64,000 nucleotides of DNA from Alphaproteobacteria bacterium US3C007 (GTDB lineage: Bacteria > Pseudomonadota > Alphaproteobacteria > Rhodobacterales > Rhodobacteraceae), in the NCBI GenBank assembly GCA_034423775.1, contig CP139918.1, positions 2,542,001 to 2,606,000 of the forward strand, written 5' to 3'. The notes under the pieces are model-generated. The model was given only the letters and a program-made list of their open reading frames with translations, was not told the origin of the DNA and searched no databases. Below, one piece after another: positions 35,688 to 43,578 of the stretch. The translations under genes were made by a program, and so were the position numbers. How positions within the stretch are numbered: the stretch's first letter is position 1; each line of letters starts with the position of its first letter.

Positions 35688-36893
35688 ATGTCCGAAAAAC
35701 TCAATGGAATTCTCGAAGCTGCTCGTCTTCATGCAGAAGAGGTGATTTTACCGCATGTTGATGACTGGAATATAACAAAAACTTGGCCCCGTGCTGCTTC
35801 TGACAAGGCAGGTGCTGCAGGCCTCATGGGGTTATACGCGCCCGAAGCATTTGGAGGGCAGGGCTTACCGCTATCAGAGGGTATACAAGTCTATGAACAG
35901 CTAGGGCTAGGAGATGGCGCTTACGCGTTTGCCCTTTCGATGCATAATATTTGCACTTTTGCTGCATGTGGATACGGCACCGAAGCATTTAAAGACGTAT
36001 GGGGAATGGAACTCACCTCCGGTCGAAAGTTGGCGAATTTCGCATTGACCGAACCTCAATCGGGATCTGACCCAATGAAGATGTATACCCGCGCCACGAT
36101 AAACGAGGATGGCACTTGGACAATCAGCGGTGCGAAAGCATGGGTAAGCTTGGCAACTGAGGCGGATGTCTACTTCACGGTCGTGAAAACAAGCGATGTA
36201 CCTGGGCACAAAGATATGGCGATGATTGCTATACCTGCTGATGCATCAGGGGTCAGCTTTGGTCCAATGTATGATACGCCATCCTATAAGTTTCTACCGA
36301 TGTCAGAGATGTATTTAGACAATGTCGTTGTCAGCGAAGATAATATCATCCTACCCATCGGTCAGGGCTTTCAAGGCTCGCTGATGGCGATTGATATTGC
36401 GCGCGTTTCTATAGCCTCAGGATGCTGCGGCCTGATGCAATCAGCCCTCGACACAGCCCTCTCTTATTCTAAAAATCGAAAAATGTTCGGCGCTACAAAC
36501 CTTGATCTAGATGGCATCCAATGGATGTTAGGTGAAGTGGCAACTGATCTTGAAGCTTCTAAACTTTTGTATCGCAAAGCCGCAGAAGCGCTTGGCACAC
36601 CAAAAGGGCCACTTATGGCCGCACATGCAAAACGATTTGTACCTGATGCGGCTGTTAAAGCTGCAAACACTTGTACACAAGTTTTGGGCGGAATGGGTTT
36701 GCTGCAACCTTATGGGCTGGACCGTTTGTCTCGTCTCGCACAAATGCTGCGGATAGTTGATGGCACAACAGAAATTAGCCGCGTTGTTATAGGGCGTGCC
36801 TTGCAAAAGCGTGCAGCTGAACTGCCAGATTTACCAATCCCCAAAGGCTTTGGTGAAGCGGATGAAGCCACTGTATCCGTCGCTGCAGAGTAA
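35688..36893 (+). CDS. acyl-CoA dehydrogenase
   Basis: A 401-residue flavoprotein of the acyl-CoA dehydrogenase family. Blocks include [20 protein letters not shown] and [23 protein letters not shown] in the FAD/substrate domain, [28 protein letters not shown], and the C-terminal [24 protein letters not shown] 35688 has GAAAGGA seven bases ahead; the frame is open 16 codons upstream. It stands alone, with no electron-transfer flavoprotein or thiolase next to it, so its chain length or amino-acid-derived substrate is open. Confidence 0.88.
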   Translation: MSEKLNGILEAARLHAEEVILPHVDDWNITKTWPRAASDKAGAAGLMGLYAPEAFGGQGLPLSEGIQVYEQLGLGDGAYAFALSMHNICTFAACGYGTEAFKDVWGMELTSGRKLANFALTEPQSGSDPMKMYTRATINEDGTWTISGAKAWVSLATEADVYFTVVKTSDVPGHKDMAMIAIPADASGVSFGPMYDTPSYKFLPMSEMYLDNVVVSEDNIILPIGQGFQGSLMAIDIARVSIASGCCGLMQSALDTALSYSKNRKMFGATNLDLDGIQWMLGEVATDLEASKLLYRKAAEALGTPKGPLMAAHAKRFVPDAAVKAANTCTQVLGGMGLLQPYGLDRLSRLAQMLRIVDGTTEISRVVIGRALQKRAAELPDLPIPKGFGEADEATVSVAAE

Positions 36894-36968
36894 TCCGTTG
36901 CATAGCGGAATTATAGAAAAAGGCTGGCGGTTTTTAAAGCTGCCATCTCAAACAGCCATGGTTGCTTC

Positions 36969-37057
36969 GTCCACAAAGCTGCCGGTCGCTGTGCGCTGCA
37001 CAAAGGTCTGCTTTGTGGACAAAGCGCGGTTTCGTGGCATCCGGAATAAAGCCGCGC
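36969..37057. repeat. two consecutive inverted repeats in a convergent gap
   Basis: GTCCACAAAGC (36969-36979) and GCTTTGTGGAC (37010-37020) are perfect 11-base inverted arms. Directly after come GCGCGGTTT (37024-37032) and AAAGCCGCGC (37048-37057), paired but for one bulged G. They lie between the convergent ACAD and LysR genes and may act as terminators, but the layout resembles a Rhodobacterales intergenic repeat also seen at 41982-42039. Confidence 0.6.
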
Positions 37058-37094
37058 GCTCTGATCTATGTGATACATGCTTAATGACGCAATT

Positions 37095-38012
37095 TTAAAA
37101 ATTGAGCGTTTCGCGCTTTAGCTCGGAAATTAGGAACTCAGCGGTTACTTTGATTTTTTGAAGGCGGAACTTGGGTGGATGGTAAAGCAGATACATCGCC
37201 ATTTTTGTATCTCCGCTGGTTGAAAGAGGGCCGTCCTCAAGATCGATTGCCTGTAGGCGTCCATCAGCGAGTTCTGCCGCAACCGCCCAATTGGGAAGAA
37301 GTGCAAGCCCTCGCCCTTCTATCACATTCTCCATAAGTGAGGGTCCATGATTGCTGACAAATACTGGTGCCAGATCTATTGTCTTCCACGTTTCGTTCTT
37401 AGATATTTGCCACTTTAACACACCATGTGGCGTGCGATACATAACAACGGGGTGTTGATTAAGCTGATCTGACGACTGAGGAGCGCCGTGTTCGGAGATA
37501 TAGTCGGGTGACGCCACCAATATAAATCGATGTTCACCCAAACGCCGCGCGACAACTTGCTCTGGCAATTCTGCGGCCGCGCGAATTGCAATATCTGCAT
37601 CGTTATTCGAAAGATTGAGCATCTGGTCCGTGATATTCAAATCAAACAATATTTCTGGGTATAAACGTCGCAATCGTTGCAATGCGGGAAATACGTATAA
37701 CTCGGCATATCCAGGCATGGCGGTAATGCGTACGTTTCCTGTTGGTGCAGAAGATTGAGCCTTCACCATCTCATCTGCCAAATCAATTGACTGCAATGCT
37801 GTTTTGATTTCGCTCAGATAGACCTTTCCTAGCTCAGTGAGACTGACCGACCGCGTTGTTCGAATAAACAAAGCTGCGCCAAGATCAACCTCCAAATCTT
37901 TTATACGCCGGGAAACAGAGGAAGACGGTACACCAAAATGATTGGCTGTTTCGCTGAAGTTTAATGTCTGCGCTAGCATTGCAAAATAGCGGAACGCGCG
38001 AAGCCTATCCAT
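37095..38012 (-). CDS. LysR-family transcriptional regulator
   Basis: A 305-residue LysR protein of the CrgA/DsdC-like group. The HTH is MDRLRAFRYFAMLAQTLNFSETANHFGVPSSSVSRRIKDLE; the effector domain starts GNVRITAMPGYAE. It is divergent from a quinone-oxidoreductase-like gene with a 117-base shared promoter that carries clear dyads, a common arrangement for LysR control of a redox or electrophile response. Confidence 0.86.
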   Translation of the reverse strand: MDRLRAFRYFAMLAQTLNFSETANHFGVPSSSVSRRIKDLEVDLGAALFIRTTRSVSLTELGKVYLSEIKTALQSIDLADEMVKAQSSAPTGNVRITAMPGYAELYVFPALQRLRRLYPEILFDLNITDQMLNLSNNDADIAIRAAAELPEQVVARRLGEHRFILVASPDYISEHGAPQSSDQLNQHPVVMYRTPHGVLKWQISKNETWKTIDLAPVFVSNHGPSLMENVIEGRGLALLPNWAVAAELADGRLQAIDLEDGPLSTSGDTKMAMYLLYHPPKFRLQKIKVTAEFLISELKRETLNF

Positions 38013-38056
38013 AACTCGACCTTTGCATTATTGCCTTTTGGACATCAGTCATAGCT

Positions 38057-38092
38057 AAATTTGTGATATTATCAATAAGATCAAACAAATTT
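38057..38092. promoter_or_regulatory. nested dyads in the LysR/oxidoreductase promoter
   Basis: AAATTTGT (38057-38064) and ACAAATTT (38085-38092) form a perfect inverted pair, and TGATATTATCA (38064-38074) is a perfect palindrome inside it. Both lie 38-73 bases before the oxidoreductase start, where a LysR tetramer would be expected to bind. Confidence 0.5.
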
Positions 38093-38129
38093 ATGATCTT
38101 TTAAGCAATGATAGAAAGTAAGAGAAAAC

Positions 38130-39053
38130 ATGAAAGCAGCCGTTTTTCACGAATATGAGGGCCCGGTTGAAATCGCCGAGGTCGCCAAGCCCGAATTACA
38201 AGATTCAAGCGTCTTAGTGGAAGTATATGCTGCCAGTTTGAACCCGATCGACAACATTCTACGGGCTGGTTATTTGAAACAGATGTTAGAGCTCACGTTT
38301 CCGCATGTGAAGGGCTATGATGTGTCGGGTACGGTTGTTGAAATCGGAGAGAATGTCAAAAGCGTTAAAATTGGGGATGACGTATTTGCCCGCCCTAACC
38401 AAATGGATGCTGGTTCGGTTGCTGAGTTTGCGCGCATTCAAGAAGACGAACTAGCGATCAAGCCTTCTAACATGACCCATGAACAAGCGGCCTCTGTCCC
38501 TCTCGCTGGGTTGACCGCGTGGCAAGCGCTGGTCACCAAGGGTAAGATTAAAAAAGGCAGTAAAGTTTTGATCCATGCCGGTTCGGGCGGTGTTGGGACC
38601 CTTGCCATACAGATAGCTAAGCACTTCGGAGCTTTCGTTGCAACGACCACCAGTGGCAAAAATGCAGGTTTTGTCAAAGAGCTGGGTGCTGATTTGATCA
38701 TCAATTATACGACCCAGAATTTTGAAGATGAGTTGTCTGATTACGATTTGGTTATCGACACTATTGGAGGTGAAACGCTCGCGCGCTCTTTTAAGGTGTT
38801 GAAAAAGGGTGGCACGATGGTTTCGGTTAAAAGCCAAGATAATGATAACCTCGCTGAAAAATACGGCGTCCACTTTGAATGGTTTTTTATGTCTCCGGAT
38901 GGCAAGATACTTTCTGAGCTGGCTAAACTGATCAGCCAAGGCACCGTCAAAACCGTCATAGATAGCATCTTTCGGATGAATCAAGCCGCAGAAGCATTCG
39001 ACAGGCTGGCAACCGGTCGTGCCAAAGGCAAGATCGTTATAGCCGTCAAGTAA
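38130..39053 (+). CDS. NADPH:quinone reductase-like zinc-independent MDR oxidoreductase
   Basis: A 307-residue medium-chain dehydrogenase/reductase of the quinone oxidoreductase type. It has the N-terminal GroES-like domain (MKAAVFHEYEGPVEIAEVAKPELQ) and a Rossmann site VLIHAGSGGVGTLAIQIAKHFGA, and lacks the structural-zinc Cys cluster. The end motif RATGRAKGKIVIA-like (LATGRAKGKIVIAV) is typical. It probably reduces quinones or reactive enones with NADPH. HchA follows 78 bases downstream, suggesting an electrophile-detoxification pair under the divergent LysR regulator. Confidence 0.84.
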   Translation: MKAAVFHEYEGPVEIAEVAKPELQDSSVLVEVYAASLNPIDNILRAGYLKQMLELTFPHVKGYDVSGTVVEIGENVKSVKIGDDVFARPNQMDAGSVAEFARIQEDELAIKPSNMTHEQAASVPLAGLTAWQALVTKGKIKKGSKVLIHAGSGGVGTLAIQIAKHFGAFVATTTSGKNAGFVKELGADLIINYTTQNFEDELSDYDLVIDTIGGETLARSFKVLKKGGTMVSVKSQDNDNLAEKYGVHFEWFFMSPDGKILSELAKLISQGTVKTVIDSIFRMNQAAEAFDRLATGRAKGKIVIAVK

Positions 39054-39131
39054 TCGCTGTTCTTACATTTAACTCACGTGGTGAATGCCAATTTGTGCTG
39101 ACGAAATGCCGCGAAACAGAAAGCCTTAATC

Positions 39132-39986
39132 ATGTTTAAAAGACTTCTGGGCATTGCGCCCAACCCGACCGAAGACGGCGCCTTTATGCCATCACGTCTT
39201 GCCCTGAAATTAGCGACCTCCTCCAAGACGGATTACGATGGCGGCGCATATCTCAAGCCCTACAAGGGTGGAAAGTCCCGCGTTCTGGTGGTGTTGACCG
39301 AAGAACGCAATATGACAATGGCGAATGGCAAGAAGTTTTCGACAGGCAATCATCCAGTGGAAATGGCACTGCCCATGCTGCATCTGCAAGCTGCCGGGTT
39401 CGCGCTTGATATCGTCACCCCAACAGGTGCGCCGGCAGCTATTGAAATGTGGGCTATGCCGAAAGAGGATATTGCAGTTACAAAACTTTTTAGAGATTAT
39501 GCCGATGCGATTAAAAATCCGGGTAGCCTGGTAAATTTCGCAGTCAATTCCTTGATCGACGATACGCCTTATGTTGGCGTCTTCATTCCAGGCGGCCACG
39601 GCGCGATGTTGGGCCTTCCTGAAAACGAAGACCTGGGTAAAATACTGCGCTGGGCACACGGAAAAAACATTTCCATCGTTTCCCTTTGTCATGGCCCAGG
39701 AACATTGATGTCGGCTAGAAACGATGGAAATTTCATCTTTGATGGTTACAAAATTGCTCTTTTCCCGGACAAAGTCGACAAGCAGACACCAATGCTGGGT
39801 TATCTGCCGGGCCATATGCCTTACGAGTTAGGCGAGGAATTAGGAAAGCTGGGATTAACCATCGTCAACAAAAAAGCCGACGATACTTGCCACATAGATA
39901 GAAATCTAATCACGGGTGCCAGCCCTATGGCTTCCAACAAACTTGGTAGGCTTGCGGCAGAAGCGTTATTGGAGACGGCCCGCTAA
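39132..39986 (+). CDS. hchA: glyoxalase III / Hsp31-type DJ-1 superfamily protein
   Basis: A 284-residue protein matching E. coli HchA in length and in its catalytic triad positions: Glu77 (NHPVE), Cys186 and His187 (SLCHGPG). Other blocks are VLVVLTEERN, DIVTPTGAPAAIEMWAMP, GVFIPGGHGAMLGLPE and LGYLPGHMPYELGE. HchA converts methylglyoxal to lactate without glutathione and acts as a holdase; a deglycase role has been claimed and disputed. It probably shares a transcript with the oxidoreductase upstream. Confidence 0.87.
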   Translation: MFKRLLGIAPNPTEDGAFMPSRLALKLATSSKTDYDGGAYLKPYKGGKSRVLVVLTEERNMTMANGKKFSTGNHPVEMALPMLHLQAAGFALDIVTPTGAPAAIEMWAMPKEDIAVTKLFRDYADAIKNPGSLVNFAVNSLIDDTPYVGVFIPGGHGAMLGLPENEDLGKILRWAHGKNISIVSLCHGPGTLMSARNDGNFIFDGYKIALFPDKVDKQTPMLGYLPGHMPYELGEELGKLGLTIVNKKADDTCHIDRNLITGASPMASNKLGRLAAEALLETAR

Positions 39987-40027
39987 TCTGCAAACAACGC
40001 AAGGCGTATTTCAGACATTCATGCGCT

Positions 40028-40053
40028 TTGCAGCATTGGTCACTTTGACCTCT
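40028..40053 (+). repeat. dispersed intergenic repeat, copy 1
   Basis: Beginning TTGCAGCATTGGTCACTTTG, this 26-base stretch matches 23 of 26 bases at 45151-45176. Both copies are intergenic and are followed by a CTGCC segment 15-25 bases on. It looks like one of the degenerate intergenic repeats common in Rhodobacterales. Confidence 0.6.
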
Positions 40054-40132
40054 AACAAACCATCCCTAACTGCCACGCGACAACTAGCCCGGTTTGCGCG
40101 AACCGACGCAGCCGAGGCATTTTTACAATTGC

Positions 40133-40512
40133 TTACTTCGTTGCCCGCCCCATGCGCCAAGTAGCGACGGTATTCTTGATACGGCCTACGATGATCGTCA
40201 TATCCGCTTTTTCAAAATAGTAAGCATCGTGGTGGTTCAATTCGGAATCCGTCTTCGAGAACGGCCCTAGTTTCTCTACGAACTGGTTTTCGTTCCAAAG
40301 CACTCCAATATTGACGTTTAGCATAACCCACTTCTGGGCAATGTTTTGCTCGTCGGTTTGGGTCTTACTAGCGCCCGATCCTGTTAACGAAACGTCAGCC
40401 TGTCCACTGATTTCTTCGTCAATGCGCTTGGCTTCGGAAGGGCCTTTTTTGGCACCCCATCTCGGATAAAAGGTTACTTCCGCAACATATTCGCCGGTCG
40501 GCAATCCTGTCT
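40133..40512 (-). pseudogene. gene truncated at its 5' end by the IS3 element
   Basis: About 125 C-terminal codons remain, reading KTGLPTGEYVAEVTFYPRWGAKK, ISGQADVSLTGSG, NIGVLWNENQFVEKLGPFSKTD and ending MGRATK. The frame runs without a proper start straight into the left end of the IS, so the 5' part is lost. The product is not recognised; the beta-rich, polar sequence suggests an exported protein. It bears no relation to the gene fragment on the other side of the IS. Confidence 0.6.
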
Positions 40513-40562
40513 TAGCCCCCTAGAACTGTGCCAGTATATTTTGGCATAGGGAGTAAGGAAAC

Positions 40563-40850
40563 ATGGCTCGGAAGCGTTATTCTGATGAAGATGTGTTGAA
40601 GTTATTGCGCGAGATTGATGTTCATTTGCACGATGGTTTGGACGTTGTGAGTGCGTGTCGCAAAGCTGGGATTTCAGATAAGAGTTATTATTACTGGCGT
40701 AAGAAGTTTGGAGGCCTTTCTCGTTCACAGGTTTCAGAGATGAAATCGCTCAAGAAAGAAAACGAGCGCTTGAAGAAGATCGTCGCTGACTTGCAGTTAG
40801 ACAAGGTGATCCTGAAGGAGAGCCTTGATCATCTAAAGCCACGGGCCTGA
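40563..40850 (+). CDS. IS3-family transposase OrfA
   Basis: A 95-residue protein with an N-terminal helix-turn-helix (KLLREIDVHLHDGLDVVSACRKAGISDKSYYYWRKKFGG) and a C-terminal leucine-zipper-like coiled coil (MKSLKKENERLKKIVADLQLDKVILKE). It binds the IS ends and, through a -1 ribosomal frameshift, forms the N-terminus of the OrfAB transposase. The ATG has TAAGGAA ahead. Confidence 0.9.
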   Translation: MARKRYSDEDVLKLLREIDVHLHDGLDVVSACRKAGISDKSYYYWRKKFGGLSRSQVSEMKSLKKENERLKKIVADLQLDKVILKESLDHLKPRA

Positions 40851-41695
40851 CGCGGGCTCAGCTTCGTCAGGCTGTTATTCATACGCGTCAAAAGCTGGAT
40901 ATTTCTGAGCGGCGTGCTTGCGCTGTTCTGGATGTAGCCCGCTCAAGTCTGCGCTATCAAGCCAAACAAGTAGATGATACCAAACTACGCTTGGCGATGA
41001 TCCGGCTGGCCAAACAGTATGGGTGGTATGGTTATAGGAAAGTCACAGCCCTGCTGCGCATGGAAGGCTGGCGTGTTAACCACAAGAGGATCGAGCGCTT
41101 ATGGAACGAAGAAGGTTTACAGCTGCCGCGCCGGCACAAGAAGCGCAAACGGCTTTATCACAAAGACAGCTCCATCATCAGGCTGCGGCCCACACATCCC
41201 AACCATATTTGGGCGATCGACTTTGTGCACGATAAGCTTAGCAATGGGTGCAGCTATAAAATGCTCACGGTTCTAGATGAATATACCCGTGAAGCGCTCT
41301 ACGTGGCAGTGCGATCCAAAATGAATGCGAACGACGTTTTGGAGACACTGCACCCGCTGCTGATTAAACATGGTAAGCCAGAGTTTATTCGCTCTGACAA
41401 CGGACCCGAGTTCATTGCCACGCATCTACAGGACTGGCTGAAGAGGATCGGTATCAAACCAATGCAAATCTATCCGGGCAGCCCTTGGGAAAATGGATAC
41501 AACGAACGCTTTAACGGCACCTTGCGAAAAGAAGTGCTAAACGCTGAATGGTTCCACACCACACGGCAAGCCCAGGTCGCTATCAATGTTTGGCTCAGGC
41601 AATACAACCAGATCAGACCTCATCACGCATTAAACATGCGCCCACCCGTCCCAGAAACCTTATTAGAGAAACCAAAACTCAATGGGCGAGTATAG
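40829..41695 (+). CDS. IS3-family transposase OrfB (rve/DDE integrase domain)
   Basis: OrfB runs in the -1 frame relative to orfA and is open from 40829. TCT AAA GCC in this frame overlaps CTAAAG in orfA, a plausible slippage zone; the first ATG is only at 40991. Blocks are YGYRKVTALLRMEGWRVNHKRIERLW (HTH_21), HIWAIDFVHDKL (first D), FIRSDNGPEFIATHL (second D), PGSPWENGYNERFNGTLRKEVLN (E) and YNQIRPHHAL. Complete and apparently functional, of the IS407/IS51-like type. Confidence 0.88.
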   Translation, partial: SSKATGLTRAQLRQAVIHTRQKLDISERRACAVLDVARSSLRYQAKQVDDTKLRLAMIRLAKQYGWYGYRKVTALLRMEGWRVNHKRIERLWNEEGLQLPRRHKKRKRLYHKDSSIIRLRPTHPNHIWAIDFVHDKLSNGCSYKMLTVLDEYTREALYVAVRSKMNANDVLETLHPLLIKHGKPEFIRSDNGPEFIATHLQDWLKRIGIKPMQIYPGSPWENGYNERFNGTLRKEVLNAEWFHTTRQAQVAINVWLRQYNQIRPHHALNMRPPVPETLLEKPKLNGRV

Positions 41696-41701
41696 GGGGC
41701 T

Positions 41702-41963
41702 AGACAATCCGACCTCCTTCGCTGTTCTGGTATTCGGCCTTGGCTTCTTGGGAACGGGACTGGCTTACGTTCTTTATTATTATGTCATTAGCAAGCTTGG
41801 TGCGGTGCGTGCATCCGCGCTCACGTATGTCCCGCCAGTCGTCGCTCTTTTTCTGGGTGCGCTATTCTTAGGTGAAGTTATCGTCGTTTGGGATTACGTC
41901 GCCACCGTACTAATCTTTGCAGGTGTCATACTCGTCAACAAACGGCCAAAGTCGCAAATTTGA
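41702..41963 (+). pseudogene. 3' fragment of a DMT (EamA) transporter cut by the IS
   Basis: The C-terminal 86 or so codons of an EamA repeat: LGFLGTGLAYVLYYYVISKLGAVRASALTYVPPVVALFLGALFLGE, then VLIFAGVILVNKRPKSQI and TGA. The frame opens inside the IS end, so the 5' two-thirds of the gene is missing. It is not the partner of the truncated gene on the left of the IS. Confidence 0.75.
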
Positions 41964-41981
41964 CATTGGCTAAATGACAGC

Positions 41982-42039
41982 TTCGTCCGCATAGCTGACA
42001 TTGGTATAGCGCACAGCGAACGGCAGCTCTGCGGACGAA
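41982..42039. repeat. long intergenic hairpin repeat
   Basis: TTCGTCCGCA-T-AGCTG and CAGCT-C-TGCGGACGAA pair over 15 of 16 positions around a 26-base loop. It lies between the transporter fragment and the leftward aminotransferase stop. Its arms resemble those at 36969-37020 (CTTCGTCC..CAAAGCTG), so both probably belong to one repeat family. Confidence 0.6.
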
Positions 42040-42114
42040 TTGGCCATTCAACGTATTTCCTCGAACGACCGGTTCTCCCCTAAGTCAAAAAATTCACAAA
42101 CCACGCTCCAACAT

Positions 42115-43455
42115 TCAGGGCTGGAACTTGTCCATCAGGTCACGGAAGCTCTTGTCATACGCGCTGAGAACAGGCTCCACATCATCTATCGACAGGCAAA
42201 GTGGGGGTACCATTCTAAGAACGTTCTTGAAGTTTCCGGACTTCGACAAAACCAACCCGTTTTCCCGTGTTCGCTCAAACACATATGCGGTTTCTTCAGG
42301 CGCGGGCTCTTTCGTATTGCGGTTTTTCACCAGCTCAATGGCTTGCATGAACCCGGTTCCTCGTACGTCTCCGATGATTTCGTAGCGCTTCTTCATTGCC
42401 TGTAACCCTTTGTGAAGTTCGGCGCCAACAACCCGCGCGTTTTCGACCATACCTTCTTCCTCGATCACACGCAGTACCGCGCGCCCTGCGGCACAGGCAA
42501 CTGGGTTAGCACCATATGTGTGGAAGAGAAATTTTTCACCCATGACTTCGGCGACGTCGCGCTTTGCGATCACGGCACCAAGTGGGATTCCGTTGCCGAT
42601 GCCTTTGGCCAGCACCAGGATGTCCGGGACAAGGCCATGGGCATCAGAACACCACAGCGATTTGCCCGTCTTGCCGAAGCCCGACTGAACCTCGTCGATG
42701 ATCATCAGACCACCCGCGGCCCGTATGCGCTCTGCTGCGCTTTTCAGATATCCTTCGGGCATTTCAATGATACCCCCATAGCCTTGAACGGGCTCAACCA
42801 GCATCCCGGCCAGTCGGCCTGAAGTGGTGTAGGCTAGTGTGCGGTCCAGATCATCCAGATAGGGTTGGGTACCGGTGCCGAAAGCACCGCGATATTGGTT
42901 GGGTTCCACCGCGAAGGCTATGTTGGACAATTGCCCAATGTTCTGCCGGAACCCCTGAACACCGGTTACTGATTGCGCTCCATAGGTGACGCCGTGATAG
43001 GAATTGCGAAGCGCCACAATGTCATGGTTACCGGTCGATGCCCGCGCCATCATCATCGCCAGATCAATGGCCTCGGCGCCCGAATTTGTGAAATGCACGA
43101 CCCAGTCGTGGCCTACCGGCATGGTCGCCGCCAATTCCTCGGCAAAATGTGCGGGCACCGGGTGGTGGAACATGGTCGTACAGTGGGTCAACTGCGCCAC
43201 CTGATGCTGCACGGCATCGACAACCGCCGGGTGGGCGTGGCCCACGCTGATACATAGGTTCATGCCCAGAAGGTCGATCAGTTTGTTGCCGTTTTCATCC
43301 CACAGATATTGCATCCTGCCGCGTTTTAGGATCAGCGGTTTTTCATACGGCACGAAGGCGCGCTGTGAGGCCGCGTAGTATCGGTCGCGTTTTTCAATGA
43401 TTGACTTAGTATCCCAAGAAACCGGAGCCGCAGATATTTGGTTCCCATTCACCAT
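42115..43455 (-). CDS. class III aminotransferase (AGXT2/alanine-glyoxylate type)
   Basis: A 446-residue PLP enzyme of aminotransferase class III. Blocks are ENGNKLIDLLGMNLCISVGHAHP, FTNSGAEAIDLAMMMAR (phosphate/PLP binding), LRNSYHGVTYGAQSVTG, GLMIIDEVQSGFGKTGK (PLP-ring Asp) and DILVLAKGIGNGIPLGAV with the Schiff-base Lys. The N-terminal WDENGNKLIDL region and overall pattern are closest to AGXT2-like alanine-glyoxylate or beta-amino acid aminotransferases. A MocR-type PLP regulator lies upstream on the same strand and likely controls it. Amino donor and acceptor are unknown. Confidence 0.83.
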   Translation of the reverse strand: MVNGNQISAAPVSWDTKSIIEKRDRYYAASQRAFVPYEKPLILKRGRMQYLWDENGNKLIDLLGMNLCISVGHAHPAVVDAVQHQVAQLTHCTTMFHHPVPAHFAEELAATMPVGHDWVVHFTNSGAEAIDLAMMMARASTGNHDIVALRNSYHGVTYGAQSVTGVQGFRQNIGQLSNIAFAVEPNQYRGAFGTGTQPYLDDLDRTLAYTTSGRLAGMLVEPVQGYGGIIEMPEGYLKSAAERIRAAGGLMIIDEVQSGFGKTGKSLWCSDAHGLVPDILVLAKGIGNGIPLGAVIAKRDVAEVMGEKFLFHTYGANPVACAAGRAVLRVIEEEGMVENARVVGAELHKGLQAMKKRYEIIGDVRGTGFMQAIELVKNRNTKEPAPEETAYVFERTRENGLVLSKSGNFKNVLRMVPPLCLSIDDVEPVLSAYDKSFRDLMDKFQP

Positions 43456-43578
43456 CTTGTCCTTTCACATTTTCGCCCTTCACTCGGCTTTGAGTGTTCG
43501 CCGCAAAGTTAACGACAGCCTGCTGTTGTGCATAGGGGACAGATACCCGCAATAAAAAAGACAGAAGCTCGACAAACG

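Larger units (their letters stand above)
40514..41701 (+). mobile_element. IS3-family insertion sequence, about 1.19 kb
   Basis: Terminal inverted repeats begin AGCCCCCTAGAACTGTGCCA at the left and, read inward from the right, AGCCCCCTATACTCGCCCAT. Between them lie overlapping orfA and orfB with the DDE motif intact. No target duplication of 3-5 bases is visible at the ends, and the two flanking gene fragments are unrelated, so the element probably arrived by, or later caused, a deletion. Confidence 0.82.
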
